A stretch of DNA of 64,000 nucleotides from an uncultured Clostridia bacterium (GTDB lineage: Bacteria > Bacillota > Clostridia > Christensenellales > Pumilibacteraceae): the NCBI GenBank assembly GCA_947178255.1, contig CAMWXP010000003.1, positions 1 to 64,000 of the forward strand. Reading direction: 5' to 3'. Below the pieces are notes generated by a model, which did not search any database, was not told the origin of the DNA, and saw nothing but the letters and a program-made list of their open reading frames with translations. The first letter of the stretch is position 1. Each line of letters starts with the position of its first letter. Below, piece after piece: positions 48,874-58,770 of the stretch. The position numbers and the translations under genes were made by a program.

Positions 48874-49227
48874 CTAATCCAAGTTTTTTATGCACTCCAT
48901 AGTGACTATGTAGTCCTCTTTTACCCTTTCCAAATACTGCTCGAACTCCTCGCTGTACTCCGTTTTGCCGCGAAGCACCTCGGTAATAGCGCTTGCCGAG
49001 TGAAACAGCATGGTAAGCGACAGGTTGGAGCATACGCCCTTTAACGTATGCGCGGCGCGGAACGCTTCCTCTATGTTGTGCGCGGCAAGATTTTCGCAAA
49101 GATTGTTAAAGCTGGCGTCGTCCACTACCTTTAACAAAAACCTTTTGATGCGCTCGTCGGTGCGCAGTCTGCTGGTAACGTCGGCATAGCCGCCGCCCAT
49201 TTTTTCGTAACATTCTTCTACTGTCAT
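48874..49227 (-). CDS. Histidine phosphotransfer (Hpt) protein
   Basis: EEAFRAAHTLKGVCSNLSLTMLFHSASAITEVLRG. Confidence 0.88.
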   Translation of the reverse strand: MTVEECYEKMGGGYADVTSRLRTDERIKRFLLKVVDDASFNNLCENLAAHNIEEAFRAAHTLKGVCSNLSLTMLFHSASAITEVLRGKTEYSEEFEQYLERVKEDYIVTMECIKNLD

Positions 49228-49270
49228 AATATCCTCCAAAGAATAATTCTTAATTCTGAATTTTTAATTG

Positions 49271-51328
49271 TTAATTTTCCAGCAGTCCGCCGCCGCTACC
49301 GGTAAGATCGCTGAAAAACTTGTACGAGTTTTTGCCGCCGTACTTGACCGAGTACGCCGCTTGGTCTGCCATGTGCAGCAGCTTGTCGTAGTCGCCGTTG
49401 CATTCATTGGACAGCGCTATACCCATGCTCACGCTTACGGGGAAGCCGTTAAGATCCTTGGTAAGGCAATTGAATATACGGTCTATCTGGTGCTTATCCT
49501 TGTACTGCATAAATATGACGAACTCGTCGCCGCCGAACCGTGCGCAAATATCCGACGAACGGGTGTTGCTGAGCATACGGTCGGCTATCGCCATTATAAG
49601 CTCGTTGCCGAACAAGTGTCCGTGCTTGTCGTTAGCCTTTTTGAGATTGTCCAGATCGAAGAACACCAGCGCGTACAGCTTTTCGCTTTGCGCCGCAAGC
49701 TTTTTGCTTATTTTGCGTTTGGCTGCGCGGGCGTTGAACAGGTTGGTTATTTGATCTCTATCCGCAAGCACTTCGAGCTGCTGAATCTCCTCCGTTTCCT
49801 CGGTGATGTCTATGCACTTGCCGAGCGCGCCCTCGAATTCGGGCTGTTCGCCGTCGTTGCTCCACAACGCGCGAACAATAACCTTGTTCCATTTTTGTTC
49901 GCCGCGAATATTGAGCAAATATTTACCCTCCACTATCGGCGATTCGGGAGTGGAATTTTTGACGCGCGTCAGCAGCTGGTCGAAATCCTTTCTGTTGAAC
50001 ACGCGCGAGCCGAATTCGCTTTCCGCGGGATTGAGTATTTTTTCGGGCAGCTCCAAGTATTCGGAGCTGTAATCGGTAAGCAATATCATCTCCGGCGAGT
50101 TTACGTATTCGAACATTACCTCGCGGGAAAGACTGGCATAGAAGCTGAACTTCATACGCTCATGCTCGAGCAGGCGCACCGTGCGGTTGGAAACGTCGCC
50201 GCCCGAGGTTTTGAGTATATCCTCCACGTTGGCGCGCGTGCCGCGATCCAAGTTTTGACTGGGCGACTCCATATGCAAAGCGCTTCTAAGGTCGTCTTTT
50301 ATGTCGTCCAAGCATTGAAGTATCAACGGGTTGAATGCGCCGCACTCGCCGTTCTGTATCATTTCCACCGCCTTTTCGTGGGTAAATCCGGGCTTGTATA
50401 CGCGTTTACTGGTGAGCGCGTCGTACACGTCGGCAAGCGCAACCACCTGCGCGCCGATGGGAATTTCGTCCTCTTTAAGCCCGTCGGGATAACCCCTGCC
50501 GTCCCAGCGCTCGTGATGCCAACGGCAAATCTGCTCGCCTACGCGGATAAGCGTTTCGTTGTTGCGGTACGGAATATCGGCAAGCAATTTGGCGCCCTCG
50601 GCCGCGTGGCACTTCATTATCTCGAACTCCTCCTGCGTAAGCCGCCCGGGCTTGTTCAGAATATTTTCGGGCACCGACATTTTGCCTATGTCGTGCAGCG
50701 CCGACGCGTTGACTATAACCTTGATGTCGGCCTTTGACAGATTGTATTTGTCGGTGATGAGCATTAGGTGTTTAAGTATCATTTCGGTAAACGTGCTGAC
50801 ATGCAGTATGTGCATGCCGCTCTCGCCGTTACGAAACTCGACTATGTGCGAAAGGATTTCTACCATCAATCGGCTGTCGCGCTCGCGGGCATAAACCTGC
50901 TCGGACAGAATATCCGCCATTTCCTTTTGTTTGAGAGCCAGCATAAAGTTGCTCATAACGCGGTGCTTAACGGTACGCTCGTCGAACGGACGGCTTATGT
51001 AATCGACGGCGCCCAAGTCGTACGCCCTGTCGATGTACGCAGAACCCGTTTCCGCCGATATCATAATGACGGGTATGGTATTAATCCAGCCCTTCTTATT
51101 CATCATTGCCAGCACTTCGAAGCCATCCATTTTGGGCATTACGATATCGAGCAGTATAAGCGATATTTCCAGCTCGTGCTCCTGCAAAATCATTACGGCT
51201 TCCGTGCCGTCCTCCGCCTCGATGATATTGAAGTCGTCAAACAGCATATCGGAGAGCAGCGAACGGTTGAGCTCGGAATCGTCTACGATAAGTATAGTCT
51301 TTTTTGACTTTGTTGATTTGTTGGCCAT
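49271..51328 (-). CDS. Response regulator with REC, HD-GYP, PAS-like and GGDEF domains
   Basis: ILIVDDSELNR...LLDIVMPKMDGFEV; HDIGKMSVPENILNKPGRLTQEEFE...HHERWDGRGYPDGL; ARFGGDEFVIF. Confidence 0.93.
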   Translation of the reverse strand: MANKSTKSKKTILIVDDSELNRSLLSDMLFDDFNIIEAEDGTEAVMILQEHELEISLILLDIVMPKMDGFEVLAMMNKKGWINTIPVIMISAETGSAYIDRAYDLGAVDYISRPFDERTVKHRVMSNFMLALKQKEMADILSEQVYARERDSRLMVEILSHIVEFRNGESGMHILHVSTFTEMILKHLMLITDKYNLSKADIKVIVNASALHDIGKMSVPENILNKPGRLTQEEFEIMKCHAAEGAKLLADIPYRNNETLIRVGEQICRWHHERWDGRGYPDGLKEDEIPIGAQVVALADVYDALTSKRVYKPGFTHEKAVEMIQNGECGAFNPLILQCLDDIKDDLRSALHMESPSQNLDRGTRANVEDILKTSGGDVSNRTVRLLEHERMKFSFYASLSREVMFEYVNSPEMILLTDYSSEYLELPEKILNPAESEFGSRVFNRKDFDQLLTRVKNSTPESPIVEGKYLLNIRGEQKWNKVIVRALWSNDGEQPEFEGALGKCIDITEETEEIQQLEVLADRDQITNLFNARAAKRKISKKLAAQSEKLYALVFFDLDNLKKANDKHGHLFGNELIMAIADRMLSNTRSSDICARFGGDEFVIFMQYKDKHQIDRIFNCLTKDLNGFPVSVSMGIALSNECNGDYDKLLHMADQAAYSVKYGGKNSYKFFSDLTGSGGGLLEN

Positions 51329-51331
51329 TGT

Positions 51332-54300
51332 TTACTCATCCTTTTTAAGAACATATTTTGCCACAAGCTGTTTAAGCTTGTTCATGTCTACGGGTTTGGC
51401 GAGGTGGGCGTTCATGCCCGATTCCAGCGCCGCTTTTACGTCGTCGTCAAACGCGTTAGCCGTCATTGCGATAATGGGAATCGTCTTTGCCCTTTCGTGC
51501 GAACATGCGCGTATCAAGCGCGTAGCCTCGTACCCGTCCATTATCGGCATTTGAATATCCATAAATATAACGTCGTACTTTCCGGGCGGAGAAGCCTCGA
51601 ACTTTTCCAGCACTTCCTTGCCGTTGGTAGCGACGTCGCAAGTAACGCCCTCTATATCCAACAGCTCGGTTAGGATTTCCACATTTATCTCGTTGTCCTC
51701 GGCGGCAAGCACCTTTAATCCGTCTATGGAAATTTCGTCTTGTACGGGCGCTATTTCCGCTTCCGCGCCGTTCGCGTTTATTTGCGCTACCGCGCGGCGG
51801 AAGTTGGACACAAAGAACGGTTTGGACAGGAATAAGTCTATGCCCGCTTCCTTTGCCTCGTCCTCTACGTCCTCGAAATCGAACGAAGTAAGCACGATTA
51901 TCGGTATTTCGCGTCCCACTTTATTGCGTATGCGCCGCGCTGTTTCCACACCGTCCATTTGCGGCATTTTCCAATCGATTAATACGATATTGTACTCCTG
52001 CCTTCTGGCTACCGCACGCTCCACCGCTCTTACGGCGTCCTTGCCGTTAAGCTTGTAATCTACTACCACGCCGGTATCAGCCATAAGCTCCTTGATGTCA
52101 ATACACACGTCTTCCTCATCGTCCACGACAAGCACGCGCGTGACGTTGTGTTTAAGCCAAAAATCTTCTTCCTCTTGCTCGACGTCGGGAACGGCAAGCT
52201 CCAACTCGACGGTAAACTTACTGCCCTTGCCTTGCGCGCTTTCCACCGAAATAACGCCGCCCATAAGATCGACTATATTCTTGGTGATAGCCATGCCGAG
52301 ACCGGTGCCCTGAATGTTTTTGGTAACGGCTGTCGTTTCGCGGCTGAACGGCTCGAATATTGTTTTGACGTACTCCTCGCTCATGCCTAAGCCGTTATCC
52401 TCGATAGTGAACTTGATATGGGCGTGGTTGTGTACCTGCTGCTTTAACGTTTCCACGCGCAAGGATATCTTGCCGCCCGTAGGCGTGTACTTGACTGCAT
52501 TGGAAAGAATGTTCAACAGTATTTGATTAAGCCGCATTTTGTCGCCCAAAACAAACTCGGGCAGCGTGCCCTTGGTGTGGACGTCAAAGCTTTGCTGTTT
52601 GGCATTGGTTTGCGAAACTATCATCGAATACAGCTCTTCCACAAACTCGGGCAAACAGAACGCTTCGATATTGAGCGAGGTCTTGCCGCTTTCTATCTTG
52701 CTCATGTCCAAAATGTCGTTGATAAGGCTGAGCAGGTGCTGACCGGAGTAAGTGATTTTATGCGTGTATTCGCGCACGCGCTCCTCGTTGTCCGCGTCCT
52801 TTGCAAGCAACGTGGCATAGCCTATTATGGCGTTCATGGGCGTGCGAATATCGTGCGACATATTGGACAGGAAATGGCTCTTGGCCTCGTTGGCGCTTTT
52901 TGCAAGCTCCAACGCCTCCTCCAAGCTGCCGCGTAATTCCCTATCCTTGGTGTTGTCGGAAAATACGAGTATGCATTTTTCGGCTCTTTCCGTTTTGGAA
53001 TGATACAGCGTCACGCGGAACCAATACGTATCGCCCGTCTTGGCGTTTTTAAGCTGTATATCGTTTTCCCACGCGTTGCCGTTGCCCAAGGCTTTCAGCC
53101 CTTCGGTAGTAAACGGCGCATGCTCATCCACCGAGGCTTGAAGAATGGAGCGAACGTCGCTGCGTATGGTCTGCATATCCAAGCCCAAAACCTTTTCGGT
53201 GTTGGCGCTTATATATTCCGCCTCGAAAGTATCGGGCGAAAACATTACGAATATGTTGTTGGTATTGAGCGACAAAACGTTGAGCAGCCGCTCGCGCGAC
53301 TCCGTTTCCAGCTTAGATTCGAGAATCCGGTGGCGGTTGTTAAGTATTATGATAACCGTTATAACAACAGCGACAAACGCAAATATGGAGATCATAACGA
53401 TAAGCGTGACGGTGCGGAACCAGCTCATACTGCTGTTTACCGTATCGGTTGGCGAAAGGCCCAAAAGCATCCAATCGCCGAACTCGACAGGCAAATACGT
53501 AAGATAGTACTCCACGCCGTCTCTTGTAATAATGCAAGAACCGGACTTTTGCTCGCCCCAATCGCGCTCTATCTGCTCCACCGTGGCGTGAGTGATTTCA
53601 CACTCGTCCGACTTTAAAAAATCCAGATAGTTGCCCATTATTTCGCTCTTGCCGCCCGAGCGCGCAAGTATCAAACCGTTGGGGCGCGTAACGTAGCATA
53701 TACCAGCCTTGCCAAAGGTGGAAACCTCCAACAGCCCGCTGAAATCGCCCGTTTTAAAGCTTACGGCAATAGCGTTGTAGTAAAAACCGTCAATGGTATT
53801 GGGGGTGGTCTTTACGGCGAACATCATAAACTCCGGCATCGTCTTTTCACTGCCGTCGTCATAAAAGCCTACCACGCCGCAAGTGTCGTCGGTCAATAGC
53901 TCTTCCACACTGCGGCGCACGCGTATGCTTTCCTCGTCGCCGATTGCCGCATTGCCCTCTTCGTCAACCGTTACCATCTTGACCTGAACCTTGTGCGCGT
54001 AATCGGGGACTTTGTCATCGGTAACTTCTTCGCCGACAAAATAGCACGCCGAAAAATCAAACTCATTTATTTGCGACGCAAAAAAATTTTCGAGCTCCTC
54101 GCGGCGCTTATCGCTTTTATCTTTATCGTCGCCGTTCATGTCGTTTACGATTTCGTCTATGTATTGTTGCCAGCTTTTGAGCATCTTGCGGTTAAGCTCT
54201 ATCCTTTGACCGAATCCGTTTTTAACTTGCTCGTATATTTCGGATAGGTGGTTTATGCTTTCGTTATAAATATGCTTGGACGCAAAAACAGAATACAATA

Positions 54301-54376
54301 CCGCCGTAAGCACAACGGCAATCACGGTTATCGCTATTATAACGGCGTCGCGTATTTTTCTGCTGATCTTTTTCAA
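51332..54376 (-). CDS. Hybrid sensor histidine kinase with extracytoplasmic sensor, PAS, HisKA/HATPase and two REC domains
   Basis: SHFLSNMSHDIRTPMNAIIGYATLL; GTGLGMAITKNIVDLMGG; two REC phosphoacceptor motifs (VLIDWKMPQMDG, IFMDIQMPIMDG). Confidence 0.95.
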   Translation of the reverse strand: MKKISRKIRDAVIIAITVIAVVLTAVLYSVFASKHIYNESINHLSEIYEQVKNGFGQRIELNRKMLKSWQQYIDEIVNDMNGDDKDKSDKRREELENFFASQINEFDFSACYFVGEEVTDDKVPDYAHKVQVKMVTVDEEGNAAIGDEESIRVRRSVEELLTDDTCGVVGFYDDGSEKTMPEFMMFAVKTTPNTIDGFYYNAIAVSFKTGDFSGLLEVSTFGKAGICYVTRPNGLILARSGGKSEIMGNYLDFLKSDECEITHATVEQIERDWGEQKSGSCIITRDGVEYYLTYLPVEFGDWMLLGLSPTDTVNSSMSWFRTVTLIVMISIFAFVAVVITVIIILNNRHRILESKLETESRERLLNVLSLNTNNIFVMFSPDTFEAEYISANTEKVLGLDMQTIRSDVRSILQASVDEHAPFTTEGLKALGNGNAWENDIQLKNAKTGDTYWFRVTLYHSKTERAEKCILVFSDNTKDRELRGSLEEALELAKSANEAKSHFLSNMSHDIRTPMNAIIGYATLLAKDADNEERVREYTHKITYSGQHLLSLINDILDMSKIESGKTSLNIEAFCLPEFVEELYSMIVSQTNAKQQSFDVHTKGTLPEFVLGDKMRLNQILLNILSNAVKYTPTGGKISLRVETLKQQVHNHAHIKFTIEDNGLGMSEEYVKTIFEPFSRETTAVTKNIQGTGLGMAITKNIVDLMGGVISVESAQGKGSKFTVELELAVPDVEQEEEDFWLKHNVTRVLVVDDEEDVCIDIKELMADTGVVVDYKLNGKDAVRAVERAVARRQEYNIVLIDWKMPQMDGVETARRIRNKVGREIPIIVLTSFDFEDVEDEAKEAGIDLFLSKPFFVSNFRRAVAQINANGAEAEIAPVQDEISIDGLKVLAAEDNEINVEILTELLDIEGVTCDVATNGKEVLEKFEASPPGKYDVIFMDIQMPIMDGYEATRLIRACSHERAKTIPIIAMTANAFDDDVKAALESGMNAHLAKPVDMNKLKQLVAKYVLKKDE

Positions 54377-54521
54377 ATTATCTCCACCAATATGATATTT
54401 ACCCCAAACGGCGATAATTCACCGTATAAAGTATACCATAGTAACATTGTAGCATAATTTGTCATTTTAAGCAATAATAACAAAGAAAAAACGCGAAACA
54501 TTTTTGCAATTTTTTTTCACG

Positions 54522-54562
54522 AAAAAATGTCGGCTACGCTCAAATACGTAACCGACATTTTC
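54522..54562. terminator. Bidirectional terminator at the prophage/host boundary
   Basis: AAAAAATGTCGGCTACGctcaaataCGTAACCGACATTTTCTC. Confidence 0.75.
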
Positions 54563-54569
54563 TCTATTG

Positions 54570-54788
54570 TTATTCTTCGTCCTCAGATTTAGGCTTGCCG
54601 CCGTCCTCGCCGTCTTTTGCTTTTGCGGGCGGCGCGGCTATACCCAGCATTATAAGCGCCGAGCAAACGCCGTTTATCACCGTGCTCGCTACCTCGTCGC
54701 CTATTTCCACGCCGAACGCGCTAAGTATAAGAAACACCGCGCCTATAAGCCCCGCCCAAAAGGAAGTGCTTTTTAACCGTTCTATCAT
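54570..54788 (-). CDS. Phage holin-like protein
   Basis: MIERLKSTSFWAGLIGAVFLILSAFGVEIGDEVASTVINGVCSALIMLGIAAPP. Confidence 0.75.
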   Translation of the reverse strand: MIERLKSTSFWAGLIGAVFLILSAFGVEIGDEVASTVINGVCSALIMLGIAAPPAKAKDGEDGGKPKSEDEE

Positions 54789-55684
54789 TTTACCTCTCTC
54801 CCGTACTTGTCGTACAGTCTGTTGTAGTAATAGTTGGAAAGATGTTGGCGGTACATCGAATGGTTGCGTATTTCCAAAAACGCCTGCTGAGGATCGAGCG
54901 AGCCCAAAAAGGCGTCCATACGCTCGAACACCGCCTTGTACACCTCGTCACGGCGTTGATTGGCTGCCCCGTCCAAGCTGTTTTCCTGCTTTTCATGACC
55001 GAGCGCGGCGGTGTACAAATCGCTTTCCGTTTTAAGCCTGTCGTTGTCCAGCGCAGCTTGCTTGCGCTTGATCTCGTTGTTGTATTCTATCACCTCTTGC
55101 AGCTTTTGCTCGCGTTCGGCTTTGAGCTCGTTTAGCCGTTTGTTCAGCTTGGCGGCATAGGTAAGATTAAAGTCGTTGAGCGCCGTTTGCAGCTTTTTGT
55201 CCACAGCGGCAATGTCCGATTCCAGCTTGGATATATTGTTTGCATACTCCCGCGCAACAGCCGCAGTCTGACCCAAATACTCGCGCTCCAACGCCCCGCG
55301 CTCCACAGCCGCTACCGACGACCGCGCCAGTCCGCGCTTAACGACGTCGTTGTCTATGGCGCGCGCCGCCGCTTCGTACCTACGTTCAAGCTCGGCCTCC
55401 GCAGTGGTTTTGGCGCCCTCGTACGCGTCGCGCTTTTGGTTAAGCTCGGTTTTTTCCGCCTCGCTGCTACTGCGAATGCTTTTCTCGCCCTCGGCGCGGT
55501 AGGAAGCAAGCTCGCTTTCCGCAGACTTTTTTAGCGCGCCGTCGTCGGGCGGGTCGTACGTTTTTTCCTGCAAAGTCACCTTTGGCAAGCTCGGCTTGAC
55601 CGCGGCGGAATAATTGGTTTCCAGCCGCGATATCTCGTCTTCCAGCTCGTCGCGCGACTCATTGATTTTAACATTGTTTGCCAT
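54785..55684 (-). CDS. Phage coiled-coil structural (ejection-like?) protein
   Basis: 299 aa, strongly coiled-coil, within the structural cluster. Confidence 0.6.
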   Translation of the reverse strand: MANNVKINESRDELEDEISRLETNYSAAVKPSLPKVTLQEKTYDPPDDGALKKSAESELASYRAEGEKSIRSSSEAEKTELNQKRDAYEGAKTTAEAELERRYEAAARAIDNDVVKRGLARSSVAAVERGALEREYLGQTAAVAREYANNISKLESDIAAVDKKLQTALNDFNLTYAAKLNKRLNELKAEREQKLQEVIEYNNEIKRKQAALDNDRLKTESDLYTAALGHEKQENSLDGAANQRRDEVYKAVFERMDAFLGSLDPQQAFLEIRNHSMYRQHLSNYYYNRLYDKYGREVK

Positions 55685-55814
55685 TACTTTTCATACCTCG
55701 ATTTAAGTAGATTGTAGCGGTACTGCGCATATGCGCGCATAACGCCGCGACACGTGTCCGTACCTCCGTACTTTGCAAGCGGCGACAGCGGTTTGTGCGA
55801 CGACGCGGGACGCT

Positions 55815-56129
55815 TTACGCCGACGCCTGTACGCCGCACTGTCCGCCTCCGCAATGCTTTTTTGCACCGCTTTCCGCGGCGCGTTTTTTGCGCTCGCCGC
55901 CCATAAGCAGAAGCTTTACGTCCGTTTTTATTTCGCCCACGTCGGCCTTGATTTCCTCGGTGGAGGCTTTTACGTCCTCCACCGCACCCAGCCGCTCGTT
56001 AAGCGCATGTATAATTTTTTCGTAATTGTCCTCGCGGTTACGGCTGTCGCGCAGCTCGTACACGAGCAGCCCGCAAAACAGCACCGCAAATATGCCGTTG
56101 GCAACTACAAGCGATATAATTTCCTCCAT
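55815..56129 (-). CDS. BhlA/UviB-like holin/bacteriocin-related protein
   Basis: MEEIISLVVANGIFAVLFCGLLVYELRDSRNREDNYEKIIHALNERL; start trimmed from 56369. Confidence 0.75.
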   Translation of the reverse strand: MEEIISLVVANGIFAVLFCGLLVYELRDSRNREDNYEKIIHALNERLGAVEDVKASTEEIKADVGEIKTDVKLLLMGGERKKRAAESGAKKHCGGGQCGVQASA

Positions 56130-56182
56130 GCTTGCGCATTTCTCCCCCTTTATATATTTAATCCGCAAATGCGGGTGCGCGG

Positions 56183-56560
56183 TTACAATTTGACGTATAT
56201 GGTGTCCAAGGCGAATACAAACGCGCGCACCGTCGTAGAAGCGGTGGTCGTCAGCTCGCCACGCCCCTCCGGCAGCCTTACAAGTATAGGCGAATACCCG
56301 CTGCTGATAGCCTTTCGGCAAAAGTATACTTTTTGCTTTACGTTTTCGTTGAACGAAATCATTACGCACCGTGTGCCGTCAGACTCCAATTCGCCGAACG
56401 TTATGCCGCTGCTAATCGCCGTACCTACCATAAACATACCCTGCGAGCGCTGTGCAATCTTGTCCAGCTTTTCCGCTTGCTCGCTAAGCTTGTTGCTCAG
56501 CACACGTATAGCCGCAGCGTTGTCCTCCGTCGCGGTGAGCGCGGCTTCTATTTTGTCCAT
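56183..56560 (-). CDS. Phage protein, unknown
   Basis: 125 aa in the structural cluster. Confidence 0.6.
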   Translation of the reverse strand: MDKIEAALTATEDNAAAIRVLSNKLSEQAEKLDKIAQRSQGMFMVGTAISSGITFGELESDGTRCVMISFNENVKQKVYFCRKAISSGYSPILVRLPEGRGELTTTASTTVRAFVFALDTIYVKL

Positions 56561-56569
56561 ACTATCCTC

Positions 56570-57982
56570 CTAATACATGTTGTACTTGACGCACAGCGGA
56601 GTGGCGTTCACCTTTGCGCCAACGGTAGACAGCGAAAAAGCGAATTTGCGCCCGCTTACGTTTAGCTTGACTGCGCACTCATCGGCGCTTGCAACATTCA
56701 AGCTGTACCACACTCCGTCGGCGCACACGCCCAAAACAACGTCGTCGTCTCCGCCGTCGTTGCAGAAAAGTATTTCTGTTACGTACTTTATCTTATCGGG
56801 CGCGGACATGTCGGTCACACCACTCTCCCAGTACGACGGCAGCGGTTGTCCAAACCACGAAGCGCCGCGCTCGACAACGCCGCTCTTGCCGCTTTCACAG
56901 CACATAAGATAGTCCTCGCCGTTGTACGAACACGTGTTCATAAAGCTGATATCCAGCCCGCGCGATATCGAGTATTCGCCGCTTTGCGGGTCGTACACTA
57001 TAAGCGCGTTGGTTTTGTGCGCGGCGGACGATTCGCATCCTACGGTCTTGCCGTCGGCAAAATCCATCTTACAAGCCAGGTAGTATTTGCCGTCATAGTA
57101 CGCACAAGCGCAGTTGTTGTCGGGCAGTATGGACGGCGTTATATCGGTAAGCGTGCGCACGCAGTTGTAGCCGTCAAACATGTACAGCCCGTCGGAAGCG
57201 AGAAACATTATGCAATTTCCGCACGTGGTTATGCTGGACGGGAATATCCGCCCCGCAGTGACGAACATGTTTACCACCGAAAACTCGCTTTGGTCGCCAT
57301 ACGCCGTTACGCGGCTTATGCCATGGTCGCGGAATATGTACAAATAGTTGCCAAACGACACGACCTTGTTAAGATACCCGCGCTCGTCCAAAAGCTCTAT
57401 AAACCCGCCGCCGTCCTCGCTTATATCCCACTGCGTGGGGTCGAGGTTTTTGGAAAAGTAAACCTTGGTTCTTTCGTCGCGGCTGGTCACAAACAAGCGC
57501 TCGTAATGCACAGCCATAGACGATATACCCGGGCTGTTGTCGTATTCGGTAAGCGCAGTACCGTCCCAAGTGATAAGCTTACGCCCCTCGCACGACAGTA
57601 GCAAAACGTCCTTGGAATTTACGCGGTAGTTGATTATGTCGAGCGGGGCAAACGGCAAGCCGGAAACATAGATTTCCTTGTGCTTAAACGCGTCGAACCA
57701 CGCGAGCAAGCCGTTAGAATACTGGTAAATATATTGGTCGGCGTAGGCGTTATGCTCCTCCGAATACAGCCTGTATATCCAGTACCGCTGCGCAAGCTTG
57801 GGCACGCAATCATGCTGACGTACGCCGTATCCCTTGCGCAACACCCCCGACGAAAAATCGAGGTTGTAAAATGTTTTTGCAGTCGAAAACGGAAGTAAGC
57901 TGCTGTCGTGCTTAAAGTCGGCGGACGTGTATCTCGTCATTTGCTTTTTGTACCGCTTTATGCGCGGCAATTTAAGTTTCAC
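56570..57982 (-). CDS. Phage structural protein, probable beta-propeller (stabilisation/tail-type)
   Basis: 470 aa with repeated beta-blade-like segments (LFVTSRDERTKVYFSKNLDPTQWD, NYLYIFRDHGISRV). Confidence 0.65.
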   Translation of the reverse strand: MKLKLPRIKRYKKQMTRYTSADFKHDSSLLPFSTAKTFYNLDFSSGVLRKGYGVRQHDCVPKLAQRYWIYRLYSEEHNAYADQYIYQYSNGLLAWFDAFKHKEIYVSGLPFAPLDIINYRVNSKDVLLLSCEGRKLITWDGTALTEYDNSPGISSMAVHYERLFVTSRDERTKVYFSKNLDPTQWDISEDGGGFIELLDERGYLNKVVSFGNYLYIFRDHGISRVTAYGDQSEFSVVNMFVTAGRIFPSSITTCGNCIMFLASDGLYMFDGYNCVRTLTDITPSILPDNNCACAYYDGKYYLACKMDFADGKTVGCESSAAHKTNALIVYDPQSGEYSISRGLDISFMNTCSYNGEDYLMCCESGKSGVVERGASWFGQPLPSYWESGVTDMSAPDKIKYVTEILFCNDGGDDDVVLGVCADGVWYSLNVASADECAVKLNVSGRKFAFSLSTVGAKVNATPLCVKYNMY

Positions 57983-57995
57983 TATCCACCTCGTC

Positions 57996-58391
57996 CTATA
58001 TGAATGCGCGCCGCGGCAATTTAGCCCGACGCTTCAGCCGCAACGCTTCGGCGGCGCTTTCGTACCTTTCCCCGAAAATATCCGCCTCGTCAAGCCGCCC
58101 GCACAAAATGCAGTAGTTGCGCGCCACAAGATTGGCAAGCATATCCATGCCTACGCAATTCGGCATAGCAAGCTCATCGTAAGCCTCCCATACGCTTCCG
58201 TCATCGGCAGCTTCCGTCGTTTTTTCGGCCAAAGGAAAATCGCGTGCAATTTCCGCCACCGAGCTGTTAACCGCACTTTGCAGCTTTTGCACGTTTGGGT
58301 CTTGCGCGTCAAGCTCGTCCGTCACCGCGTCGATAAGCAGCTTGTCCTGCACCATTACCGCGGCGCTCATAGCCAATTGATATCCGTCCAT
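57996..58391 (-). CDS. Phage head-completion-like protein
   Basis: 131 aa between capsid region and propeller protein; inferred from position. Confidence 0.5.
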   Translation of the reverse strand: MDGYQLAMSAAVMVQDKLLIDAVTDELDAQDPNVQKLQSAVNSSVAEIARDFPLAEKTTEAADDGSVWEAYDELAMPNCVGMDMLANLVARNYCILCGRLDEADIFGERYESAAEALRLKRRAKLPRRAFI

Positions 58392-58461
58392 ATTATCCTC
58401 CTTTCGGTATTAGTAAAGTGATACAGCGAGCAACGCATTTCCGCGCTGCCCGCTGCTCGCT

Positions 58462-58770
58462 CTACCTCACCGTAGACAGCGCCTTGTTCACGGTCGTCCT
58501 TAGGCGCTCCGCTTCCAGCCGTGCGTTTTCGCGTTCCATGCGCTCCACTATCTCGCGCGCACGCTCGGCGCGCGTGTACAGCACTGTCCGCACGGTACGC
58601 TCATCCAAGCGGTCGTACGGCAAAACCAAGCACAGCGTCGGGGTGTCTTTTTTGTTATGCACCTCAAACTTTCCGGTCTTGTAGTTTAGGAACACGAAAT
58701 ACCCGTCGTCTATGCTTTTCAGCCTGCGGCACACCCCAAACAAGTCGTCGTCTATAACACGTCCTATCAA
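58462..58770 (-). CDS. Small phage protein, unknown
   Basis: LIGRVIDDDLFGVCRRLKSIDDGYFVFLNYKTGKFEVHNKK...; TTG start overlaps the capsid stop (TTGA), so the longer tracked ORF is probably over-extended. Confidence 0.55.
   Translation of the reverse strand: MIGRVIDDDLFGVCRRLKSIDDGYFVFLNYKTGKFEVHNKKDTPTLCLVLPYDRLDERTVRTVLYTRAERAREIVERMERENARLEAERLRTTVNKALSTVR

Noticed and set aside
49268-50737. Plus-strand ORF of 489 aa
   Set aside because: Antisense to the REC-HD-GYP-GGDEF gene whose motifs are intact; composition typical of shadow ORFs.
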